Positions 1 through 6,468 of a stretch of DNA of 9,544 nt are shown one piece after another. Numbering within the stretch: the first letter of the stretch is position 1; each line of letters opens with the position of its first letter. The DNA comes from Moraxellaceae bacterium (GTDB taxonomy: Bacteria; Pseudomonadota; Gammaproteobacteria; Pseudomonadales; Moraxellaceae), in assembly GCA_021156385.1 (NCBI GenBank), contig JAJNDL010000050.1, positions 1 to 9,544 on the forward strand, in the 5' to 3' direction. Below the pieces are notes generated by a model. It made no database searches, was not told where the DNA came from, and was given only the letters and a program-made list of their open reading frames with translations. The position numbers and the translations under genes are program-made.

Positions 1-39
1 GAAGTGAAGAAGATCCGCGCGAAGCTGGGCCTGAAGTAA
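1..39 (+). CDS. 3' end of an upstream gene, probably pstS (phosphate-binding protein)
   Basis: Thirteen codons are open from the first base and end in TAA at 37-39, giving the C-terminus EVKKIRAKLGLK. This is too short to identify by sequence. The gene lies directly upstream of pstC on the same strand, where pstS, the periplasmic phosphate-binding protein of the Pst transporter, is normally found, and a short basic/hydrophobic helical tail is compatible with that. The pstS identity is an inference from gene order. That a reading frame ends here is supported by the hairpin that follows it at 50-81. Confidence 0.5.
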   Translation, partial: EVKKIRAKLGLK

Positions 40-49
40 AAGCAGCAAC

Positions 50-81
50 ACGACGAAGGGGCGCTCGCGCCCCTTCGTCGT
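50..81 (+). terminator. Strong hairpin after the upstream gene, possible attenuator
   Basis: A perfect 14-bp stem (50-63 with 68-81) closes a 4-base CTCG loop, starting 11 bases after the TAA. No T-run follows, so it is not a classic intrinsic terminator. Between a binding-protein gene and its permease genes, such a hairpin often stabilises the upstream mRNA or partly terminates transcription, so that binding protein exceeds permease. That role is inference; the stem is seen directly. Confidence 0.55.
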
Positions 82-112
82 GCCTGCACCACCCTTGCGG
101 GTCAGGAAAGAT

Positions 113-184
113 TTGTGGGTCAGGCTTCAGCCTGACGACGGCGGTAAATCTGGCACTTCAGTCAGGCTGAAGCCTGACCCACAA
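113..184. repeat. REP doublet (BIME-like), GTGG type
   Basis: Two 24-bp arms (113-136 and 161-184) are exact reverse complements, separated by a 24-bp spacer. Each arm has the REP layout recognised by RAYT transposases: a GTGG foot (115-118 in the left arm) followed by a small hairpin, GTCAGGC/GCCTGAC with a 4-base TTCA loop (119-136). The whole element can also fold as one 24-bp cruciform. It ends 28 bases before the pstC start. A second element of the same size and plan lies at 5342-5413. REP family assignment rests on architecture; genome copy number is unknown. Confidence 0.8.
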
Positions 185-212
185 GATCAGTGAAACTGCG
201 ACACGAGCGACT

Positions 213-2531
213 ATGCCGAACGATACCACCACCCCGACCACCGCCACGGACACCCTGGCCCGCCGCGCGCGCATGCGCCGCCTCAAGGACCGGCTCGCCA
301 ACTTCGTCATCGGTTTTGGCGGCGTCTTCGTCATCGTTGCCATCGCGCTGATCTTTTTCTATCTGCTGTTCGAGGTGAAGCCGCTGTTCGACGACGCGAA
401 GTTCGAGCAGGCGCGCACCTTCGAGACGCAGGCGCCCGTGGCCTGGGCCGACATGGACGAATACAACAGCACCGGCATGCGTCTCGCGCCGGATGGCGAA
501 GTGCAGTTCTTCAAGGTCGCCGACGGCCGCGTGAGCGGCACGCAGCAGCTGCCGCTGCCGGAAGGCACGCGGATCGTCAGCGTGCAGCGCGGCGCCATCA
601 CCAGCGGCCTCGTCGGCGTCGGTCTCTCCAACGGCCAGATCATCGTGTTCAGCCCGAACTACGGCGTCAGCTACGGCGCGGACAACGCGCGCGAGATCAC
701 GCCCGAGCTGCGCTTCCCCTATGGCGAGACGCCGCTGACGCTGGACCGCAGCGGCCAGCCCGCGCTGCATTTCGCCCTGCGCGGCGGCGAGGACGACCTC
801 AAGGTACTGGGCCTGGACAGCGGTCGCCTGGTGTGGGCCGAGTTCACCGAGCAGCAGGAGGCCGGCGCGCAGGAAGAGGGCGGTCTCGCCTTCGGCCTCG
901 AGAGCGCGATGGACGACAGCGGCATGGCGAAAGTGTTCGCGCGCAGCAGCGCGGCCGCCATCGACTATCCCACCAAGCCCGTGCACGGCATGGTCATCGG
1001 CCAGGACGCGCGCTGGGGCTACGTGCTCTCCGGCACGGGCGACCTCGCCGTCATCAACCTCAAGGCGGAAAGCGGTCCCGTCATCTACCAGCAGCTCTCG
1101 CTGGTGCCGGGCGGCACCTCCGTCACCGCGCTCACCGCACTGCAGGGCAACGTTTCGCTGCTCGTGGGCGACAGCCGCGGCCACGTCAGCCAGTGGTTCC
1201 TGGTGCGCGATGTGCATTCCGAGATCGACCGCTTCACCCTGCAGAAAATCCGCAGCTTCCGGCTCGGCGATGCGCCCGTCACCGTGATCACGCCGGAAGT
1301 GCGGCGCAAGGGCTTCCTCGCCGGCGACGAGAAAGGCCGCATCGGCTATTTCTTCACGACCTCCGAGCGCACCATCGGCATCCGCCAGGCCGGCGATGCG
1401 CCCATCCGCGCGCTCGCCATCTCCAGCCGCTCCGAAGGCGTCTACGTGCAGAGCGAGAAGGGCGCGGGATTCTGGGGCCTGCACATCGAGCACCCCGACA
1501 TCTCCATGAAGTCGGCCTGGGGCAAGGTCTGGTACGAGTCCTATGCCGCGCCCGAATACACCTGGCAGTCGACCTCCGGCGACAACACCTTCGAAGGCAA
1601 GCTCTCGCTGATGCCGCTCACCTTCGGCACGCTGAAGGCCGCCTTCTACGCCATGCTGCTCGCGGCGCCGCTCGCCATCTGCGGCGCCATGTACACCGCC
1701 GTGTTCATGGCGCCCGGCCTGCGCCGCAAGGTGAAGCCCGCCATCGAGCTGATGCAGGCATTGCCCACCGTGATCCTGGGCTTCCTGGCCGGCCTCTGGC
1801 TGGCGCCGGCCATCGAGGCCAACCTGCCCGGTATCTTCAGCCTGCTCGTCGTCACGCCGCTGGTGATCCTGCTGGTCGGCTTCGCCTGGGTGCAGTTGCC
1901 GCGCGAGAAGCGCGCGCTGATTCCGGACGGCTGGGCACCGGTGGTGCTCATCCTGCCCATCCTGGCGGCCGGCTGGCTCTCCTTCGAACTTTCGCGCCCG
2001 ATCGAGATCGCCTTCTTCGGCGGCGACGTGCGCTACTGGCTGGAGCATTCCACCGGCCTCGCCTTCGACCAGCGCAATGCCCTCATCGTCGGCCTCGCCA
2101 TGGGCTTCGCGGTGATCGCGCCGATCTTCTCGATCGCGGAAGACGCGCTTTTCGCGGTGCCGCGCCACCTCACCAACGGCTCGTTGGCACTGGGTGCCAC
2201 GCAGTGGCAGACGCTGATGCGCGTGGTGCTGCCGACCGCCTCGCCCGGCATCTTCTCCGCGCTCATGATCGGCCTCGGCCGCGCCGTCGGCGAAACCATG
2301 ATCGTGCTCATGGCGACCGGCAACACCGCGGTCATGGACTGGAACATCTTTGAAGGCATGCGCACGCTCTCCGCCAACGTCGCGGTGGAGATGGGCGAGG
2401 CCGAGGTGGGCTCCACGCACTTCCGCGTGCTCTTCCTCTCGGCGCTGGTGCTGTTCGTGCTGACCTTCGTGCTCAACACCGTGGCGGAAATCGTGCGCGC
2501 CCGCCTGCGCAAGAAATACGGCTCGCTGTAA
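213..2531 (+). CDS. pstC: Phosphate ABC transporter permease PstC, long form
   Basis: This is one of two inner-membrane permease subunits of the PstSCAB phosphate importer. At 772 aa it is more than twice the roughly 320 aa of E. coli PstC. A cytoplasmic tail and one membrane segment (about residues 31-54) precede a large soluble region (about 55-460), probably periplasmic, with recurring GD..G...W/F blocks suggesting a beta-propeller. The permease core follows, with hydrophobic segments near 474-498, 514-534, 540-562, 575-594, 622-645, 679-702 and 738-762. The EAA-type coupling loop ([19 protein letters not shown], near 656-674) contacts PstB. Long PstC forms are known in Pseudomonas and relatives. 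ATG at 213 has only a weak GAG (205-207) upstream; the in-frame ATG at 273 is a possible alternative. The next gene is the partner permease, after a palindrome-rich gap. Confidence 0.93.
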   Translation: MPNDTTTPTTATDTLARRARMRRLKDRLANFVIGFGGVFVIVAIALIFFYLLFEVKPLFDDAKFEQARTFETQAPVAWADMDEYNSTGMRLAPDGEVQFFKVADGRVSGTQQLPLPEGTRIVSVQRGAITSGLVGVGLSNGQIIVFSPNYGVSYGADNAREITPELRFPYGETPLTLDRSGQPALHFALRGGEDDLKVLGLDSGRLVWAEFTEQQEAGAQEEGGLAFGLESAMDDSGMAKVFARSSAAAIDYPTKPVHGMVIGQDARWGYVLSGTGDLAVINLKAESGPVIYQQLSLVPGGTSVTALTALQGNVSLLVGDSRGHVSQWFLVRDVHSEIDRFTLQKIRSFRLGDAPVTVITPEVRRKGFLAGDEKGRIGYFFTTSERTIGIRQAGDAPIRALAISSRSEGVYVQSEKGAGFWGLHIEHPDISMKSAWGKVWYESYAAPEYTWQSTSGDNTFEGKLSLMPLTFGTLKAAFYAMLLAAPLAICGAMYTAVFMAPGLRRKVKPAIELMQALPTVILGFLAGLWLAPAIEANLPGIFSLLVVTPLVILLVGFAWVQLPREKRALIPDGWAPVVLILPILAAGWLSFELSRPIEIAFFGGDVRYWLEHSTGLAFDQRNALIVGLAMGFAVIAPIFSIAEDALFAVPRHLTNGSLALGATQWQTLMRVVLPTASPGIFSALMIGLGRAVGETMIVLMATGNTAVMDWNIFEGMRTLSANVAVEMGEAEVGSTHFRVLFLSALVLFVLTFVLNTVAEIVRARLRKKYGSL

Positions 2532-2731
2532 CCGCTTTTTCCTTCCCCCTCCGGGGGAAGGTGCCCGAAGGGCGGATGAGGGGAATCTTCCACAGGCCTG
2601 TGCCGGAATCCCCTCACCCCAACCCGGCCCCAGCCCTTCGCCGTTAGGCGAAGGGCGCTACGGTGGCCCAACGCAATGCGTTGCGAAACCCCAGCTCGCC
2701 CCGGAGGGAGAGGGGGTAAAAGAGGAATGAG
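2532..2731. repeat. Palindrome-rich intergenic element between pstC and pstA
   Basis: This 200-bp gap contains no gene but several stacked palindromes: a 9-bp stem with 3-base loop at 2541-2561; an 8-bp long-range pair TGAGGGGA (2577-2584) with TCCCCTCA (2609-2616), enclosing the perfect 12-bp palindrome CACAGGCCTGTG (2591-2602); a 10-bp stem with GTTA loop at 2633-2656; and CAACGCAATGCGTTG at 2669-2683. C-rich sequence at the left end and G-rich sequence at the right end are roughly complementary. The layout resembles dispersed intergenic repeats of high-GC proteobacteria. The right edge runs directly into the pstA ribosome binding site. Copy number elsewhere cannot be seen here. Confidence 0.6.
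2721..2726 (+). promoter_or_regulatory. pstA ribosome binding site
   Basis: AGAGGA lies 5 bases before the ATG at 2732, which supports that start. It sits at the end of a purine-rich tract belonging to the palindromic element, so folding upstream could affect its access. Confidence 0.6.
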
Positions 2732-4390
2732 ATGAAACTGCGCGAATACTTCAAGACCGGCGATGCCTGGGTGTGGCTCAACGCGGGCACTGTCGCCATC
2801 AGCCTGATCATGGTGGTCGGCATCATGGGCATGATCGCCGTGCGCGGCCTCAGCCACTTCTGGCCGGCCGACGTGATGCAGGCCACCTACACCGACTTTG
2901 ACGGCAGCAAGACCGTGGTCGTCGGCGAAAAATACGACGAGAAGATCGACACCGCGCAGCGCCTGCGCGAAGCCGGCGTCGAGCTGCCGGCCGACGTGAA
3001 GACCGTCACCCGCTACTCCCTCAAGGTCGGCAACCGCGATGTCGGCGGCGCCGACTTCCGGTGGGTGTTCGCCGACCGCCTGTCCGGCATCAGCTATCCG
3101 GAAGACATCGTCGCACTGGAACGCTACGAGTGGGGTACCTTCTTCGGACGCCTCAAGGACGTGAAGGAGAGCGGCAACGTCGTCGCCAGCGGCACGCAGG
3201 CCTGGGAAGCGCTCAACGACCGCATCGCGCGCAGCAACGGCCTGCTGGACGAGATCGCCGGCATCGAGAAGGGCGACGTCGGCCGCATCAACTACGAACT
3301 CGAGAAACTGCGCCTCGAGGAGAAGCGCCTCGAGCTCGCCGGCCAGCTCACCGACGCCGAGCGGGCACGCCTCGCCACCGAAAAGGCCACGCTGGAAAAG
3401 GAATACGACGGCCTGCGCGGCCGTCTCGAGAAGCTCGCCACCGACACCGGCCGCGACAGCGCCGTGTTCGTGCTGGCCGACGGCAGCGAGAAGGAAATTC
3501 CCGTCAACAAGATCGTGGCTGCGACGCAGCCCAACGCCATGGGCGTGGCCGGCAAGCTCGGCGCCTACTTCCACAACCTGTGGAGCTTCCTCGCCGGCGA
3601 TCCGCGCGAGGCCAACACCGAGGGCGGCGTGTTCCCGGCCATCTTCGGCACCGTGCTCATGGTGCTGCTGATGACCGTCATCGTGACGCCGCTCGGCGTG
3701 ATCGCCGCCATCTACCTGCGCGAATACGCCAACCAGGGCGTCGTGACGCAGGTGGTGCGCATCGCCGTGAACAACCTGGCGGGCGTGCCTTCCATCGTCT
3801 ACGGTGTCTTCGGCCTCGGCTTCTTCGTGTATTTCCTCGGCGGCAACATCGACCGCATCCTCTATCCGGAATCGGCGCCGGCGCCGGTGTTCGGCACGCC
3901 GGGCCTGCTCTGGGCCGCGCTCACGCTGGCGCTGCTCACGCTGCCGGTGGTGATCGTGGCCACGGAAGAAGGCCTGGCGCGCATTCCGCGCGCGCTCAAG
4001 GAAGGCTCGCTGGCGCTCGGCGCCACCAAGGCCGAGACGCTGTGGCGCGTGGTGCTGCCGATGGCGACGCCGTCCATCATGACCGGCGTCATCCTCGCCA
4101 TCGCGCGCGCCGCCGGCGAAGTCGCGCCGTTGATGCTGGTCGGCGTGGTCAAGCTCGCGCCGACCCTGCCGGTGGACCTGAACGCGCCCTTCCTGCACCT
4201 CGAGCGCAAGTTCATGCACCTGGGCTTCCATATCTACGACGTCGGCTTCCAGAGTCCCAACGTCGAGGCGGCGCGGCCGCTGGTCTATGCCACGGCCTTC
4301 CTGCTGGTGCTGGTGGTGGCGGTACTGAACCTGTCGGCGGTCGCCCTGCGCAACCGCCTGCGCGAGAAATACAAGGCGCTGGAATCGTGA
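2732..4390 (+). CDS. pstA: Phosphate ABC transporter permease PstA, long form
   Basis: This is the second permease subunit of the Pst phosphate importer, forming the channel with PstC and driven by PstB. At 552 aa it is much longer than the roughly 296 aa E. coli PstA. The extra length lies between the first membrane segment (about residues 13-36) and the permease core. It includes a strongly charged heptad-like stretch (about 160-240, rich in Glu, Lys, Arg and Leu) that should form a coiled coil, probably periplasmic. The core begins near 298, has a hydrophobic segment at 300-324 and the EAA coupling loop near 418-455 ([21 protein letters not shown]), and ends with a hydrophobic segment at about 518-540. 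The EAA loop closely matches that of PstC, as expected for paired permeases. Long PstA forms occur alongside long PstC in Pseudomonas-like bacteria. The start is supported by AGAGGA at 2721. Confidence 0.93.
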   Translation: MKLREYFKTGDAWVWLNAGTVAISLIMVVGIMGMIAVRGLSHFWPADVMQATYTDFDGSKTVVVGEKYDEKIDTAQRLREAGVELPADVKTVTRYSLKVGNRDVGGADFRWVFADRLSGISYPEDIVALERYEWGTFFGRLKDVKESGNVVASGTQAWEALNDRIARSNGLLDEIAGIEKGDVGRINYELEKLRLEEKRLELAGQLTDAERARLATEKATLEKEYDGLRGRLEKLATDTGRDSAVFVLADGSEKEIPVNKIVAATQPNAMGVAGKLGAYFHNLWSFLAGDPREANTEGGVFPAIFGTVLMVLLMTVIVTPLGVIAAIYLREYANQGVVTQVVRIAVNNLAGVPSIVYGVFGLGFFVYFLGGNIDRILYPESAPAPVFGTPGLLWAALTLALLTLPVVIVATEEGLARIPRALKEGSLALGATKAETLWRVVLPMATPSIMTGVILAIARAAGEVAPLMLVGVVKLAPTLPVDLNAPFLHLERKFMHLGFHIYDVGFQSPNVEAARPLVYATAFLLVLVVAVLNLSAVALRNRLREKYKALES

Positions 4391-4436
4391 TGGTTGCCGG
4401 CGCCGGCCGGCACGAACAGAATCGAGACGAGATCAA
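4391..4436 (+). other. Short pstA-pstB gap with GC palindrome
   Basis: The 46-base gap carries the perfect 12-bp palindrome GCCGGCGCCGGC (4396-4407), extended by another GGC copy. It could form a small hairpin just after the pstA stop. Only a weak purine stretch (GAGACGAG, 4424-4431) precedes the pstB ATG. No promoter is visible, so pstA and pstB are likely cotranscribed. Confidence 0.45.
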
Positions 4437-5312
4437 ATGAGCGAAGTCATGGACAAGCCCGTGAACGAAGAAAAACAGACCGCCGGCTCCGCCCCGACGC
4501 ATGCGATGAACATCGGTGCGCTCGGCCGCGACAGCCGCATACGCAACCTCGACAACGAAGAGGTCTGCCTCGAGGCGAAGAACCTCAACCTCTTCTACGG
4601 CGAGAAGCAGGCGCTGTTCGACATCAACATGGTGATTCCGCGCAAGCGCGTCACCGCCTTCATCGGCCCGTCCGGCTGCGGCAAGTCGACGCTCCTGCGC
4701 ACCTTCAACCGCATGAACGACCTCGTCGACGGCTGCCGCATCAACGGCGAGATCCTGCTCGACGGCAACAACATCTTCGCCAGGGGCGAGGACGTGACGG
4801 CGCTGCGCCGCCGCGTCGGCATGGTCTTCCAGAAGCCCAATCCCTTTCCCAAGAGCATCTACGAAAACGTCGCCTACGGCCTGCGCCTCGGCGGCGAGAA
4901 CCGCAAGCGCGTGCTCGACGAGATCGTCGAGAAGTCGCTGCGCGGCGCCGCGCTCTGGGACGAAGTGAAGGACCGCCTGCACGAGTCCGCGCTCGGCCTC
5001 TCCGGCGGCCAGCAGCAGCGTGTCGTCATTGCCCGTGCCATCGCCATCGAGCCGGAAGTGCTGCTGCTCGACGAGCCGGCCTCGGCGCTCGACCCGATCT
5101 CCACGCTGAAGATCGAGGAGCTGATCCACGAGCTGAAGGACCGCTTCACCATCGCCATCGTCACGCACAACATGCAGCAGGCGGCGCGCGTCTCGGATTA
5201 CACGGCCTTCATGTACCTCGGCAAGCTCATCGAGTTCGGCGACACCGACACGCTGTTCACCAACCCGGGCAACAAGCAGACCGAGGACTACATCACCGGC
5301 CGCTACGGCTGA
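4437..5312 (+). CDS. pstB: Phosphate ABC transporter ATP-binding protein PstB
   Basis: This is the cytoplasmic ATPase that powers phosphate import through PstC/PstA. All ABC motifs are present: Walker [10 protein letters not shown] (residues 77-85), Q-loop glutamine 132 in VFQKPNPFP, signature LSGGQQQR (188-195), Walker B VLLLDEP (208-214) followed by ASALDP, and the switch histidine 244 in IVTHN. The FQKPNPFP stretch and the [10 protein letters not shown] tail are characteristic of PstB rather than other ABC ATPases. At 291 aa it has about 35 more N-terminal residues than E. coli PstB (257 aa), of low complexity. The in-frame ATGs at 4449 and 4506 are possible alternative starts, because the ribosome site before 4437 is weak. 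It lies 46 bases after pstA. Confidence 0.96.
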   Translation: MSEVMDKPVNEEKQTAGSAPTHAMNIGALGRDSRIRNLDNEEVCLEAKNLNLFYGEKQALFDINMVIPRKRVTAFIGPSGCGKSTLLRTFNRMNDLVDGCRINGEILLDGNNIFARGEDVTALRRRVGMVFQKPNPFPKSIYENVAYGLRLGGENRKRVLDEIVEKSLRGAALWDEVKDRLHESALGLSGGQQQRVVIARAIAIEPEVLLLDEPASALDPISTLKIEELIHELKDRFTIAIVTHNMQQAARVSDYTAFMYLGKLIEFGDTDTLFTNPGNKQTEDYITGRYG

Positions 5313-5341
5313 GTTTCATGGCCGCTATTCACGGCGGATTT

Positions 5342-5413
5342 TCGTAGGTCGGGATTTATCCCGACGACAGCGATGAACATGGGGCCGATGTCGGGATAAA
5401 TCCCGACCTACGA
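5342..5413. repeat. REP doublet (BIME-like), GTAG type
   Basis: Two exact reverse-complement 24-bp arms (5342-5365 and 5390-5413) flank a 24-bp spacer, the same 72-bp plan as the element at 113-184. The left arm has the canonical GTAG foot (5344-5347) followed by a 7-bp hairpin GTCGGGA/TCCCGAC with a TTTA loop (5348-5365). GTAG-footed REPs are typical targets of RAYT (TnpA-REP) transposases. It lies between pstB and phoU. A weak hairpin plus TTTT (5321-5342) just before it might cause some termination after pstB. Confidence 0.85.
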
Positions 5414-5461
5414 CCGAAGGGAGTCCCCTCTTCGGGACGCAAAGCGGGCCTAGGCAGACTC

Positions 5462-5472
5462 AGGAGGCAGGA
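5462..5472 (+). promoter_or_regulatory. phoU ribosome binding site
   Basis: AGGAGG (5462-5467) is followed by a second AGGA (5469-5472), 6 bases before the ATG at 5479. This is the strongest ribosome site in the window and fixes the phoU start. Just upstream, CCGAAG/CTTCGG (5414-5419 with 5430-5435) and GTCCC/GGGAC (5423-5427 with 5434-5438) could form mutually exclusive small stems. Confidence 0.65.
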
Positions 5473-5478
5473 ATAAAC

Positions 5479-6201
5479 ATGGTTAGCAAGAGCGATTACG
5501 GTCACCACATCTCGGCCCAGTTCAACGCCGAACTCGAAGAAGTGCGCAGCCATTTCCTCGCCATGGGCGGCCTCGTCGAGAAGCAGGTCGGCGACGCCAT
5601 CACGGCGCTGCTCGACGCCAACTCGCGCCTCGCCGAGGAAGTGCAGACCAACGACCAGCAGATCAACCGCATGGAATCGCAGATCGACGAGGAGCTGGTG
5701 CGCATCCTGGCGCGCCGCCAGCCCGCCGCCTCGGACCTGCGCTTCATCATCGCCGTCGGCAAGTCCCTCACCGACCTCGAGCGCGTCGGCGACGAAGCCG
5801 CCAAGGTCGCGCGCTACGCGCTGGCGCTGGTGGAGGAGGGCGAGTCGCCGCGCGGCTACGTCGAGGCCCGCCACATCGGCAGCCAGGTGCGCGCCATGCT
5901 GCACGACGCGCTCGACGCCTTCGCGCGCTTCGACGCCGACCTCGCCTTCCAGGTGATGCAGCGCGACAGCGAGATCGACACCGAATACAAGACCGCCATG
6001 CGCGCGCTCATGACCTACATGATGGAAGATCCGCGCGCCATCTCGCGCGTGCTCAACGTGATGTGGGTGCTGCGTTCGCTGGAGCGCATCGGCGACCATG
6101 CCCGCAACATCTCCGAGCAGCTCATCTTCCTGGTGAAGGGCGCGGACGTGCGCCACACCAGCTACGAGCAGGTGCGCCAGCGCCTCGACGCCAAAAAGTA
6201 G
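5479..6201 (+). CDS. phoU: Phosphate signalling regulator PhoU
   Basis: PhoU is a cytoplasmic all-helical protein that couples the Pst transporter to the PhoR/PhoB two-component system and restrains phosphate uptake when phosphate is plentiful. The 240-aa protein matches the usual PhoU length (about 235-245 aa). It contains the expected two copies of the three-helix PhoU domain (about residues 20-110 and 125-215). Each carries an ExxxD metal-site signature: LERVGDEA with E101 and D105, and LERIGDHARNISE with E202 and D206. The start is fixed by the AGGAGG site at 5462. As last gene of the pst cluster it occupies its standard place, separated from pstB by a 166-base gap containing a REP doublet. 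The gene is intact, with codon use like its neighbours. Confidence 0.96.
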   Translation: MVSKSDYGHHISAQFNAELEEVRSHFLAMGGLVEKQVGDAITALLDANSRLAEEVQTNDQQINRMESQIDEELVRILARRQPAASDLRFIIAVGKSLTDLERVGDEAAKVARYALALVEEGESPRGYVEARHIGSQVRAMLHDALDAFARFDADLAFQVMQRDSEIDTEYKTAMRALMTYMMEDPRAISRVLNVMWVLRSLERIGDHARNISEQLIFLVKGADVRHTSYEQVRQRLDAKK

Positions 6202-6468
6202 GGCCTCTCCCGGTTCGTGCCCTGGTACGGACCGGTTCAGCAGGACGGGCGGCAGCTTCCGTGGCCCGTCCGCATTGCGTCCCCCCCGCCGCCGCTGGCA
6301 TTGTGGCCGGAGTTCGGACGCGACTTTTTTTCTCCCCGTTTCACCCCTGCAGGAAAGCTTGGCCTTCCCGGTGCCCGCACGGCACCGCCGGAACCGGCCC
6401 TGGGCCGGATACGCCCGGAACGGACAGCGTCCCCAACCCGGTCCGCCGGTCCTGTCAGGAATTACCGC
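6202..6468 (+). other. Gene-free structured leader between phoU and the adhesin gene
   Basis: This 267-base gap has no supported gene. Besides the two hairpins near its start, it holds a T7 run (6325-6331) without a good stem in front, and two adjacent hairpins just upstream of the adhesin start: CGGTGCC/GGCACCG (6369-6375 with 6381-6387), extendable by TTCC/GGAA across a 2-base bulge, and CCGGCCC/GGGCCGG (6394-6400 with 6402-6408). I see no convincing -35/-10 pair. The frame of the adhesin gene is open through part of this gap, but its translation there has no coding character. Confidence 0.5.
6210..6235 (+). terminator. Possible hairpin terminator after phoU
   Basis: Starting 9 bases after the phoU stop, CCGGT (6210-6214) pairs with ACCGG (6231-6235). 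Inside it CGTGC pairs with GTACG, with one G-T pair and a 4-base loop, and a single T/G mismatch separates the two stems. No T-run follows directly, so termination would be inefficient or Rho-dependent. A second perfect 8-bp stem, GGACGGGC/GCCCGTCC (6243-6250 with 6264-6271), follows. Confidence 0.4.

Noticed and set aside
113..184. CRISPR or IS remnant
   Set aside because: Only one inverted pair is present, with no direct repeats with unique spacers and no transposase fragment; the REP-doublet layout explains it fully.
833..2353. 506-codon plus-strand frame inside pstC, and a similar 459-codon frame inside pstA
   Set aside because: The translations are Arg/His/Pro-rich low-complexity shadows of the real genes in another frame, with no ribosome site.
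162..4231. Very long antisense open frames opposite pstC and pstA (752 and 732 codons)
   Set aside because: They are rich in His, Arg, Ala and Glu with no recognisable domains and lie opposite clear permease genes. High GC at third codon positions removes stops on the other strand.
6325..6331. T7 run as an intrinsic terminator
   Set aside because: The sequence before it (GGCCGGAGTTCGGACGCG) forms only a 3-bp stem, too weak for a terminator.
6217..6468. Extension of the adhesin reading frame upstream to an ATG at 6217
   Set aside because: The translation is Pro/Arg-rich without family similarity, overlaps the post-phoU hairpin and has no ribosome site; ATG 6469 has one.
6454..6468. CTGTCA before the adhesin start as half of a Pho box
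   Set aside because: Only one half-site is present; no second CTGTCA-like copy at the expected spacing, and it overlaps the ribosome site.
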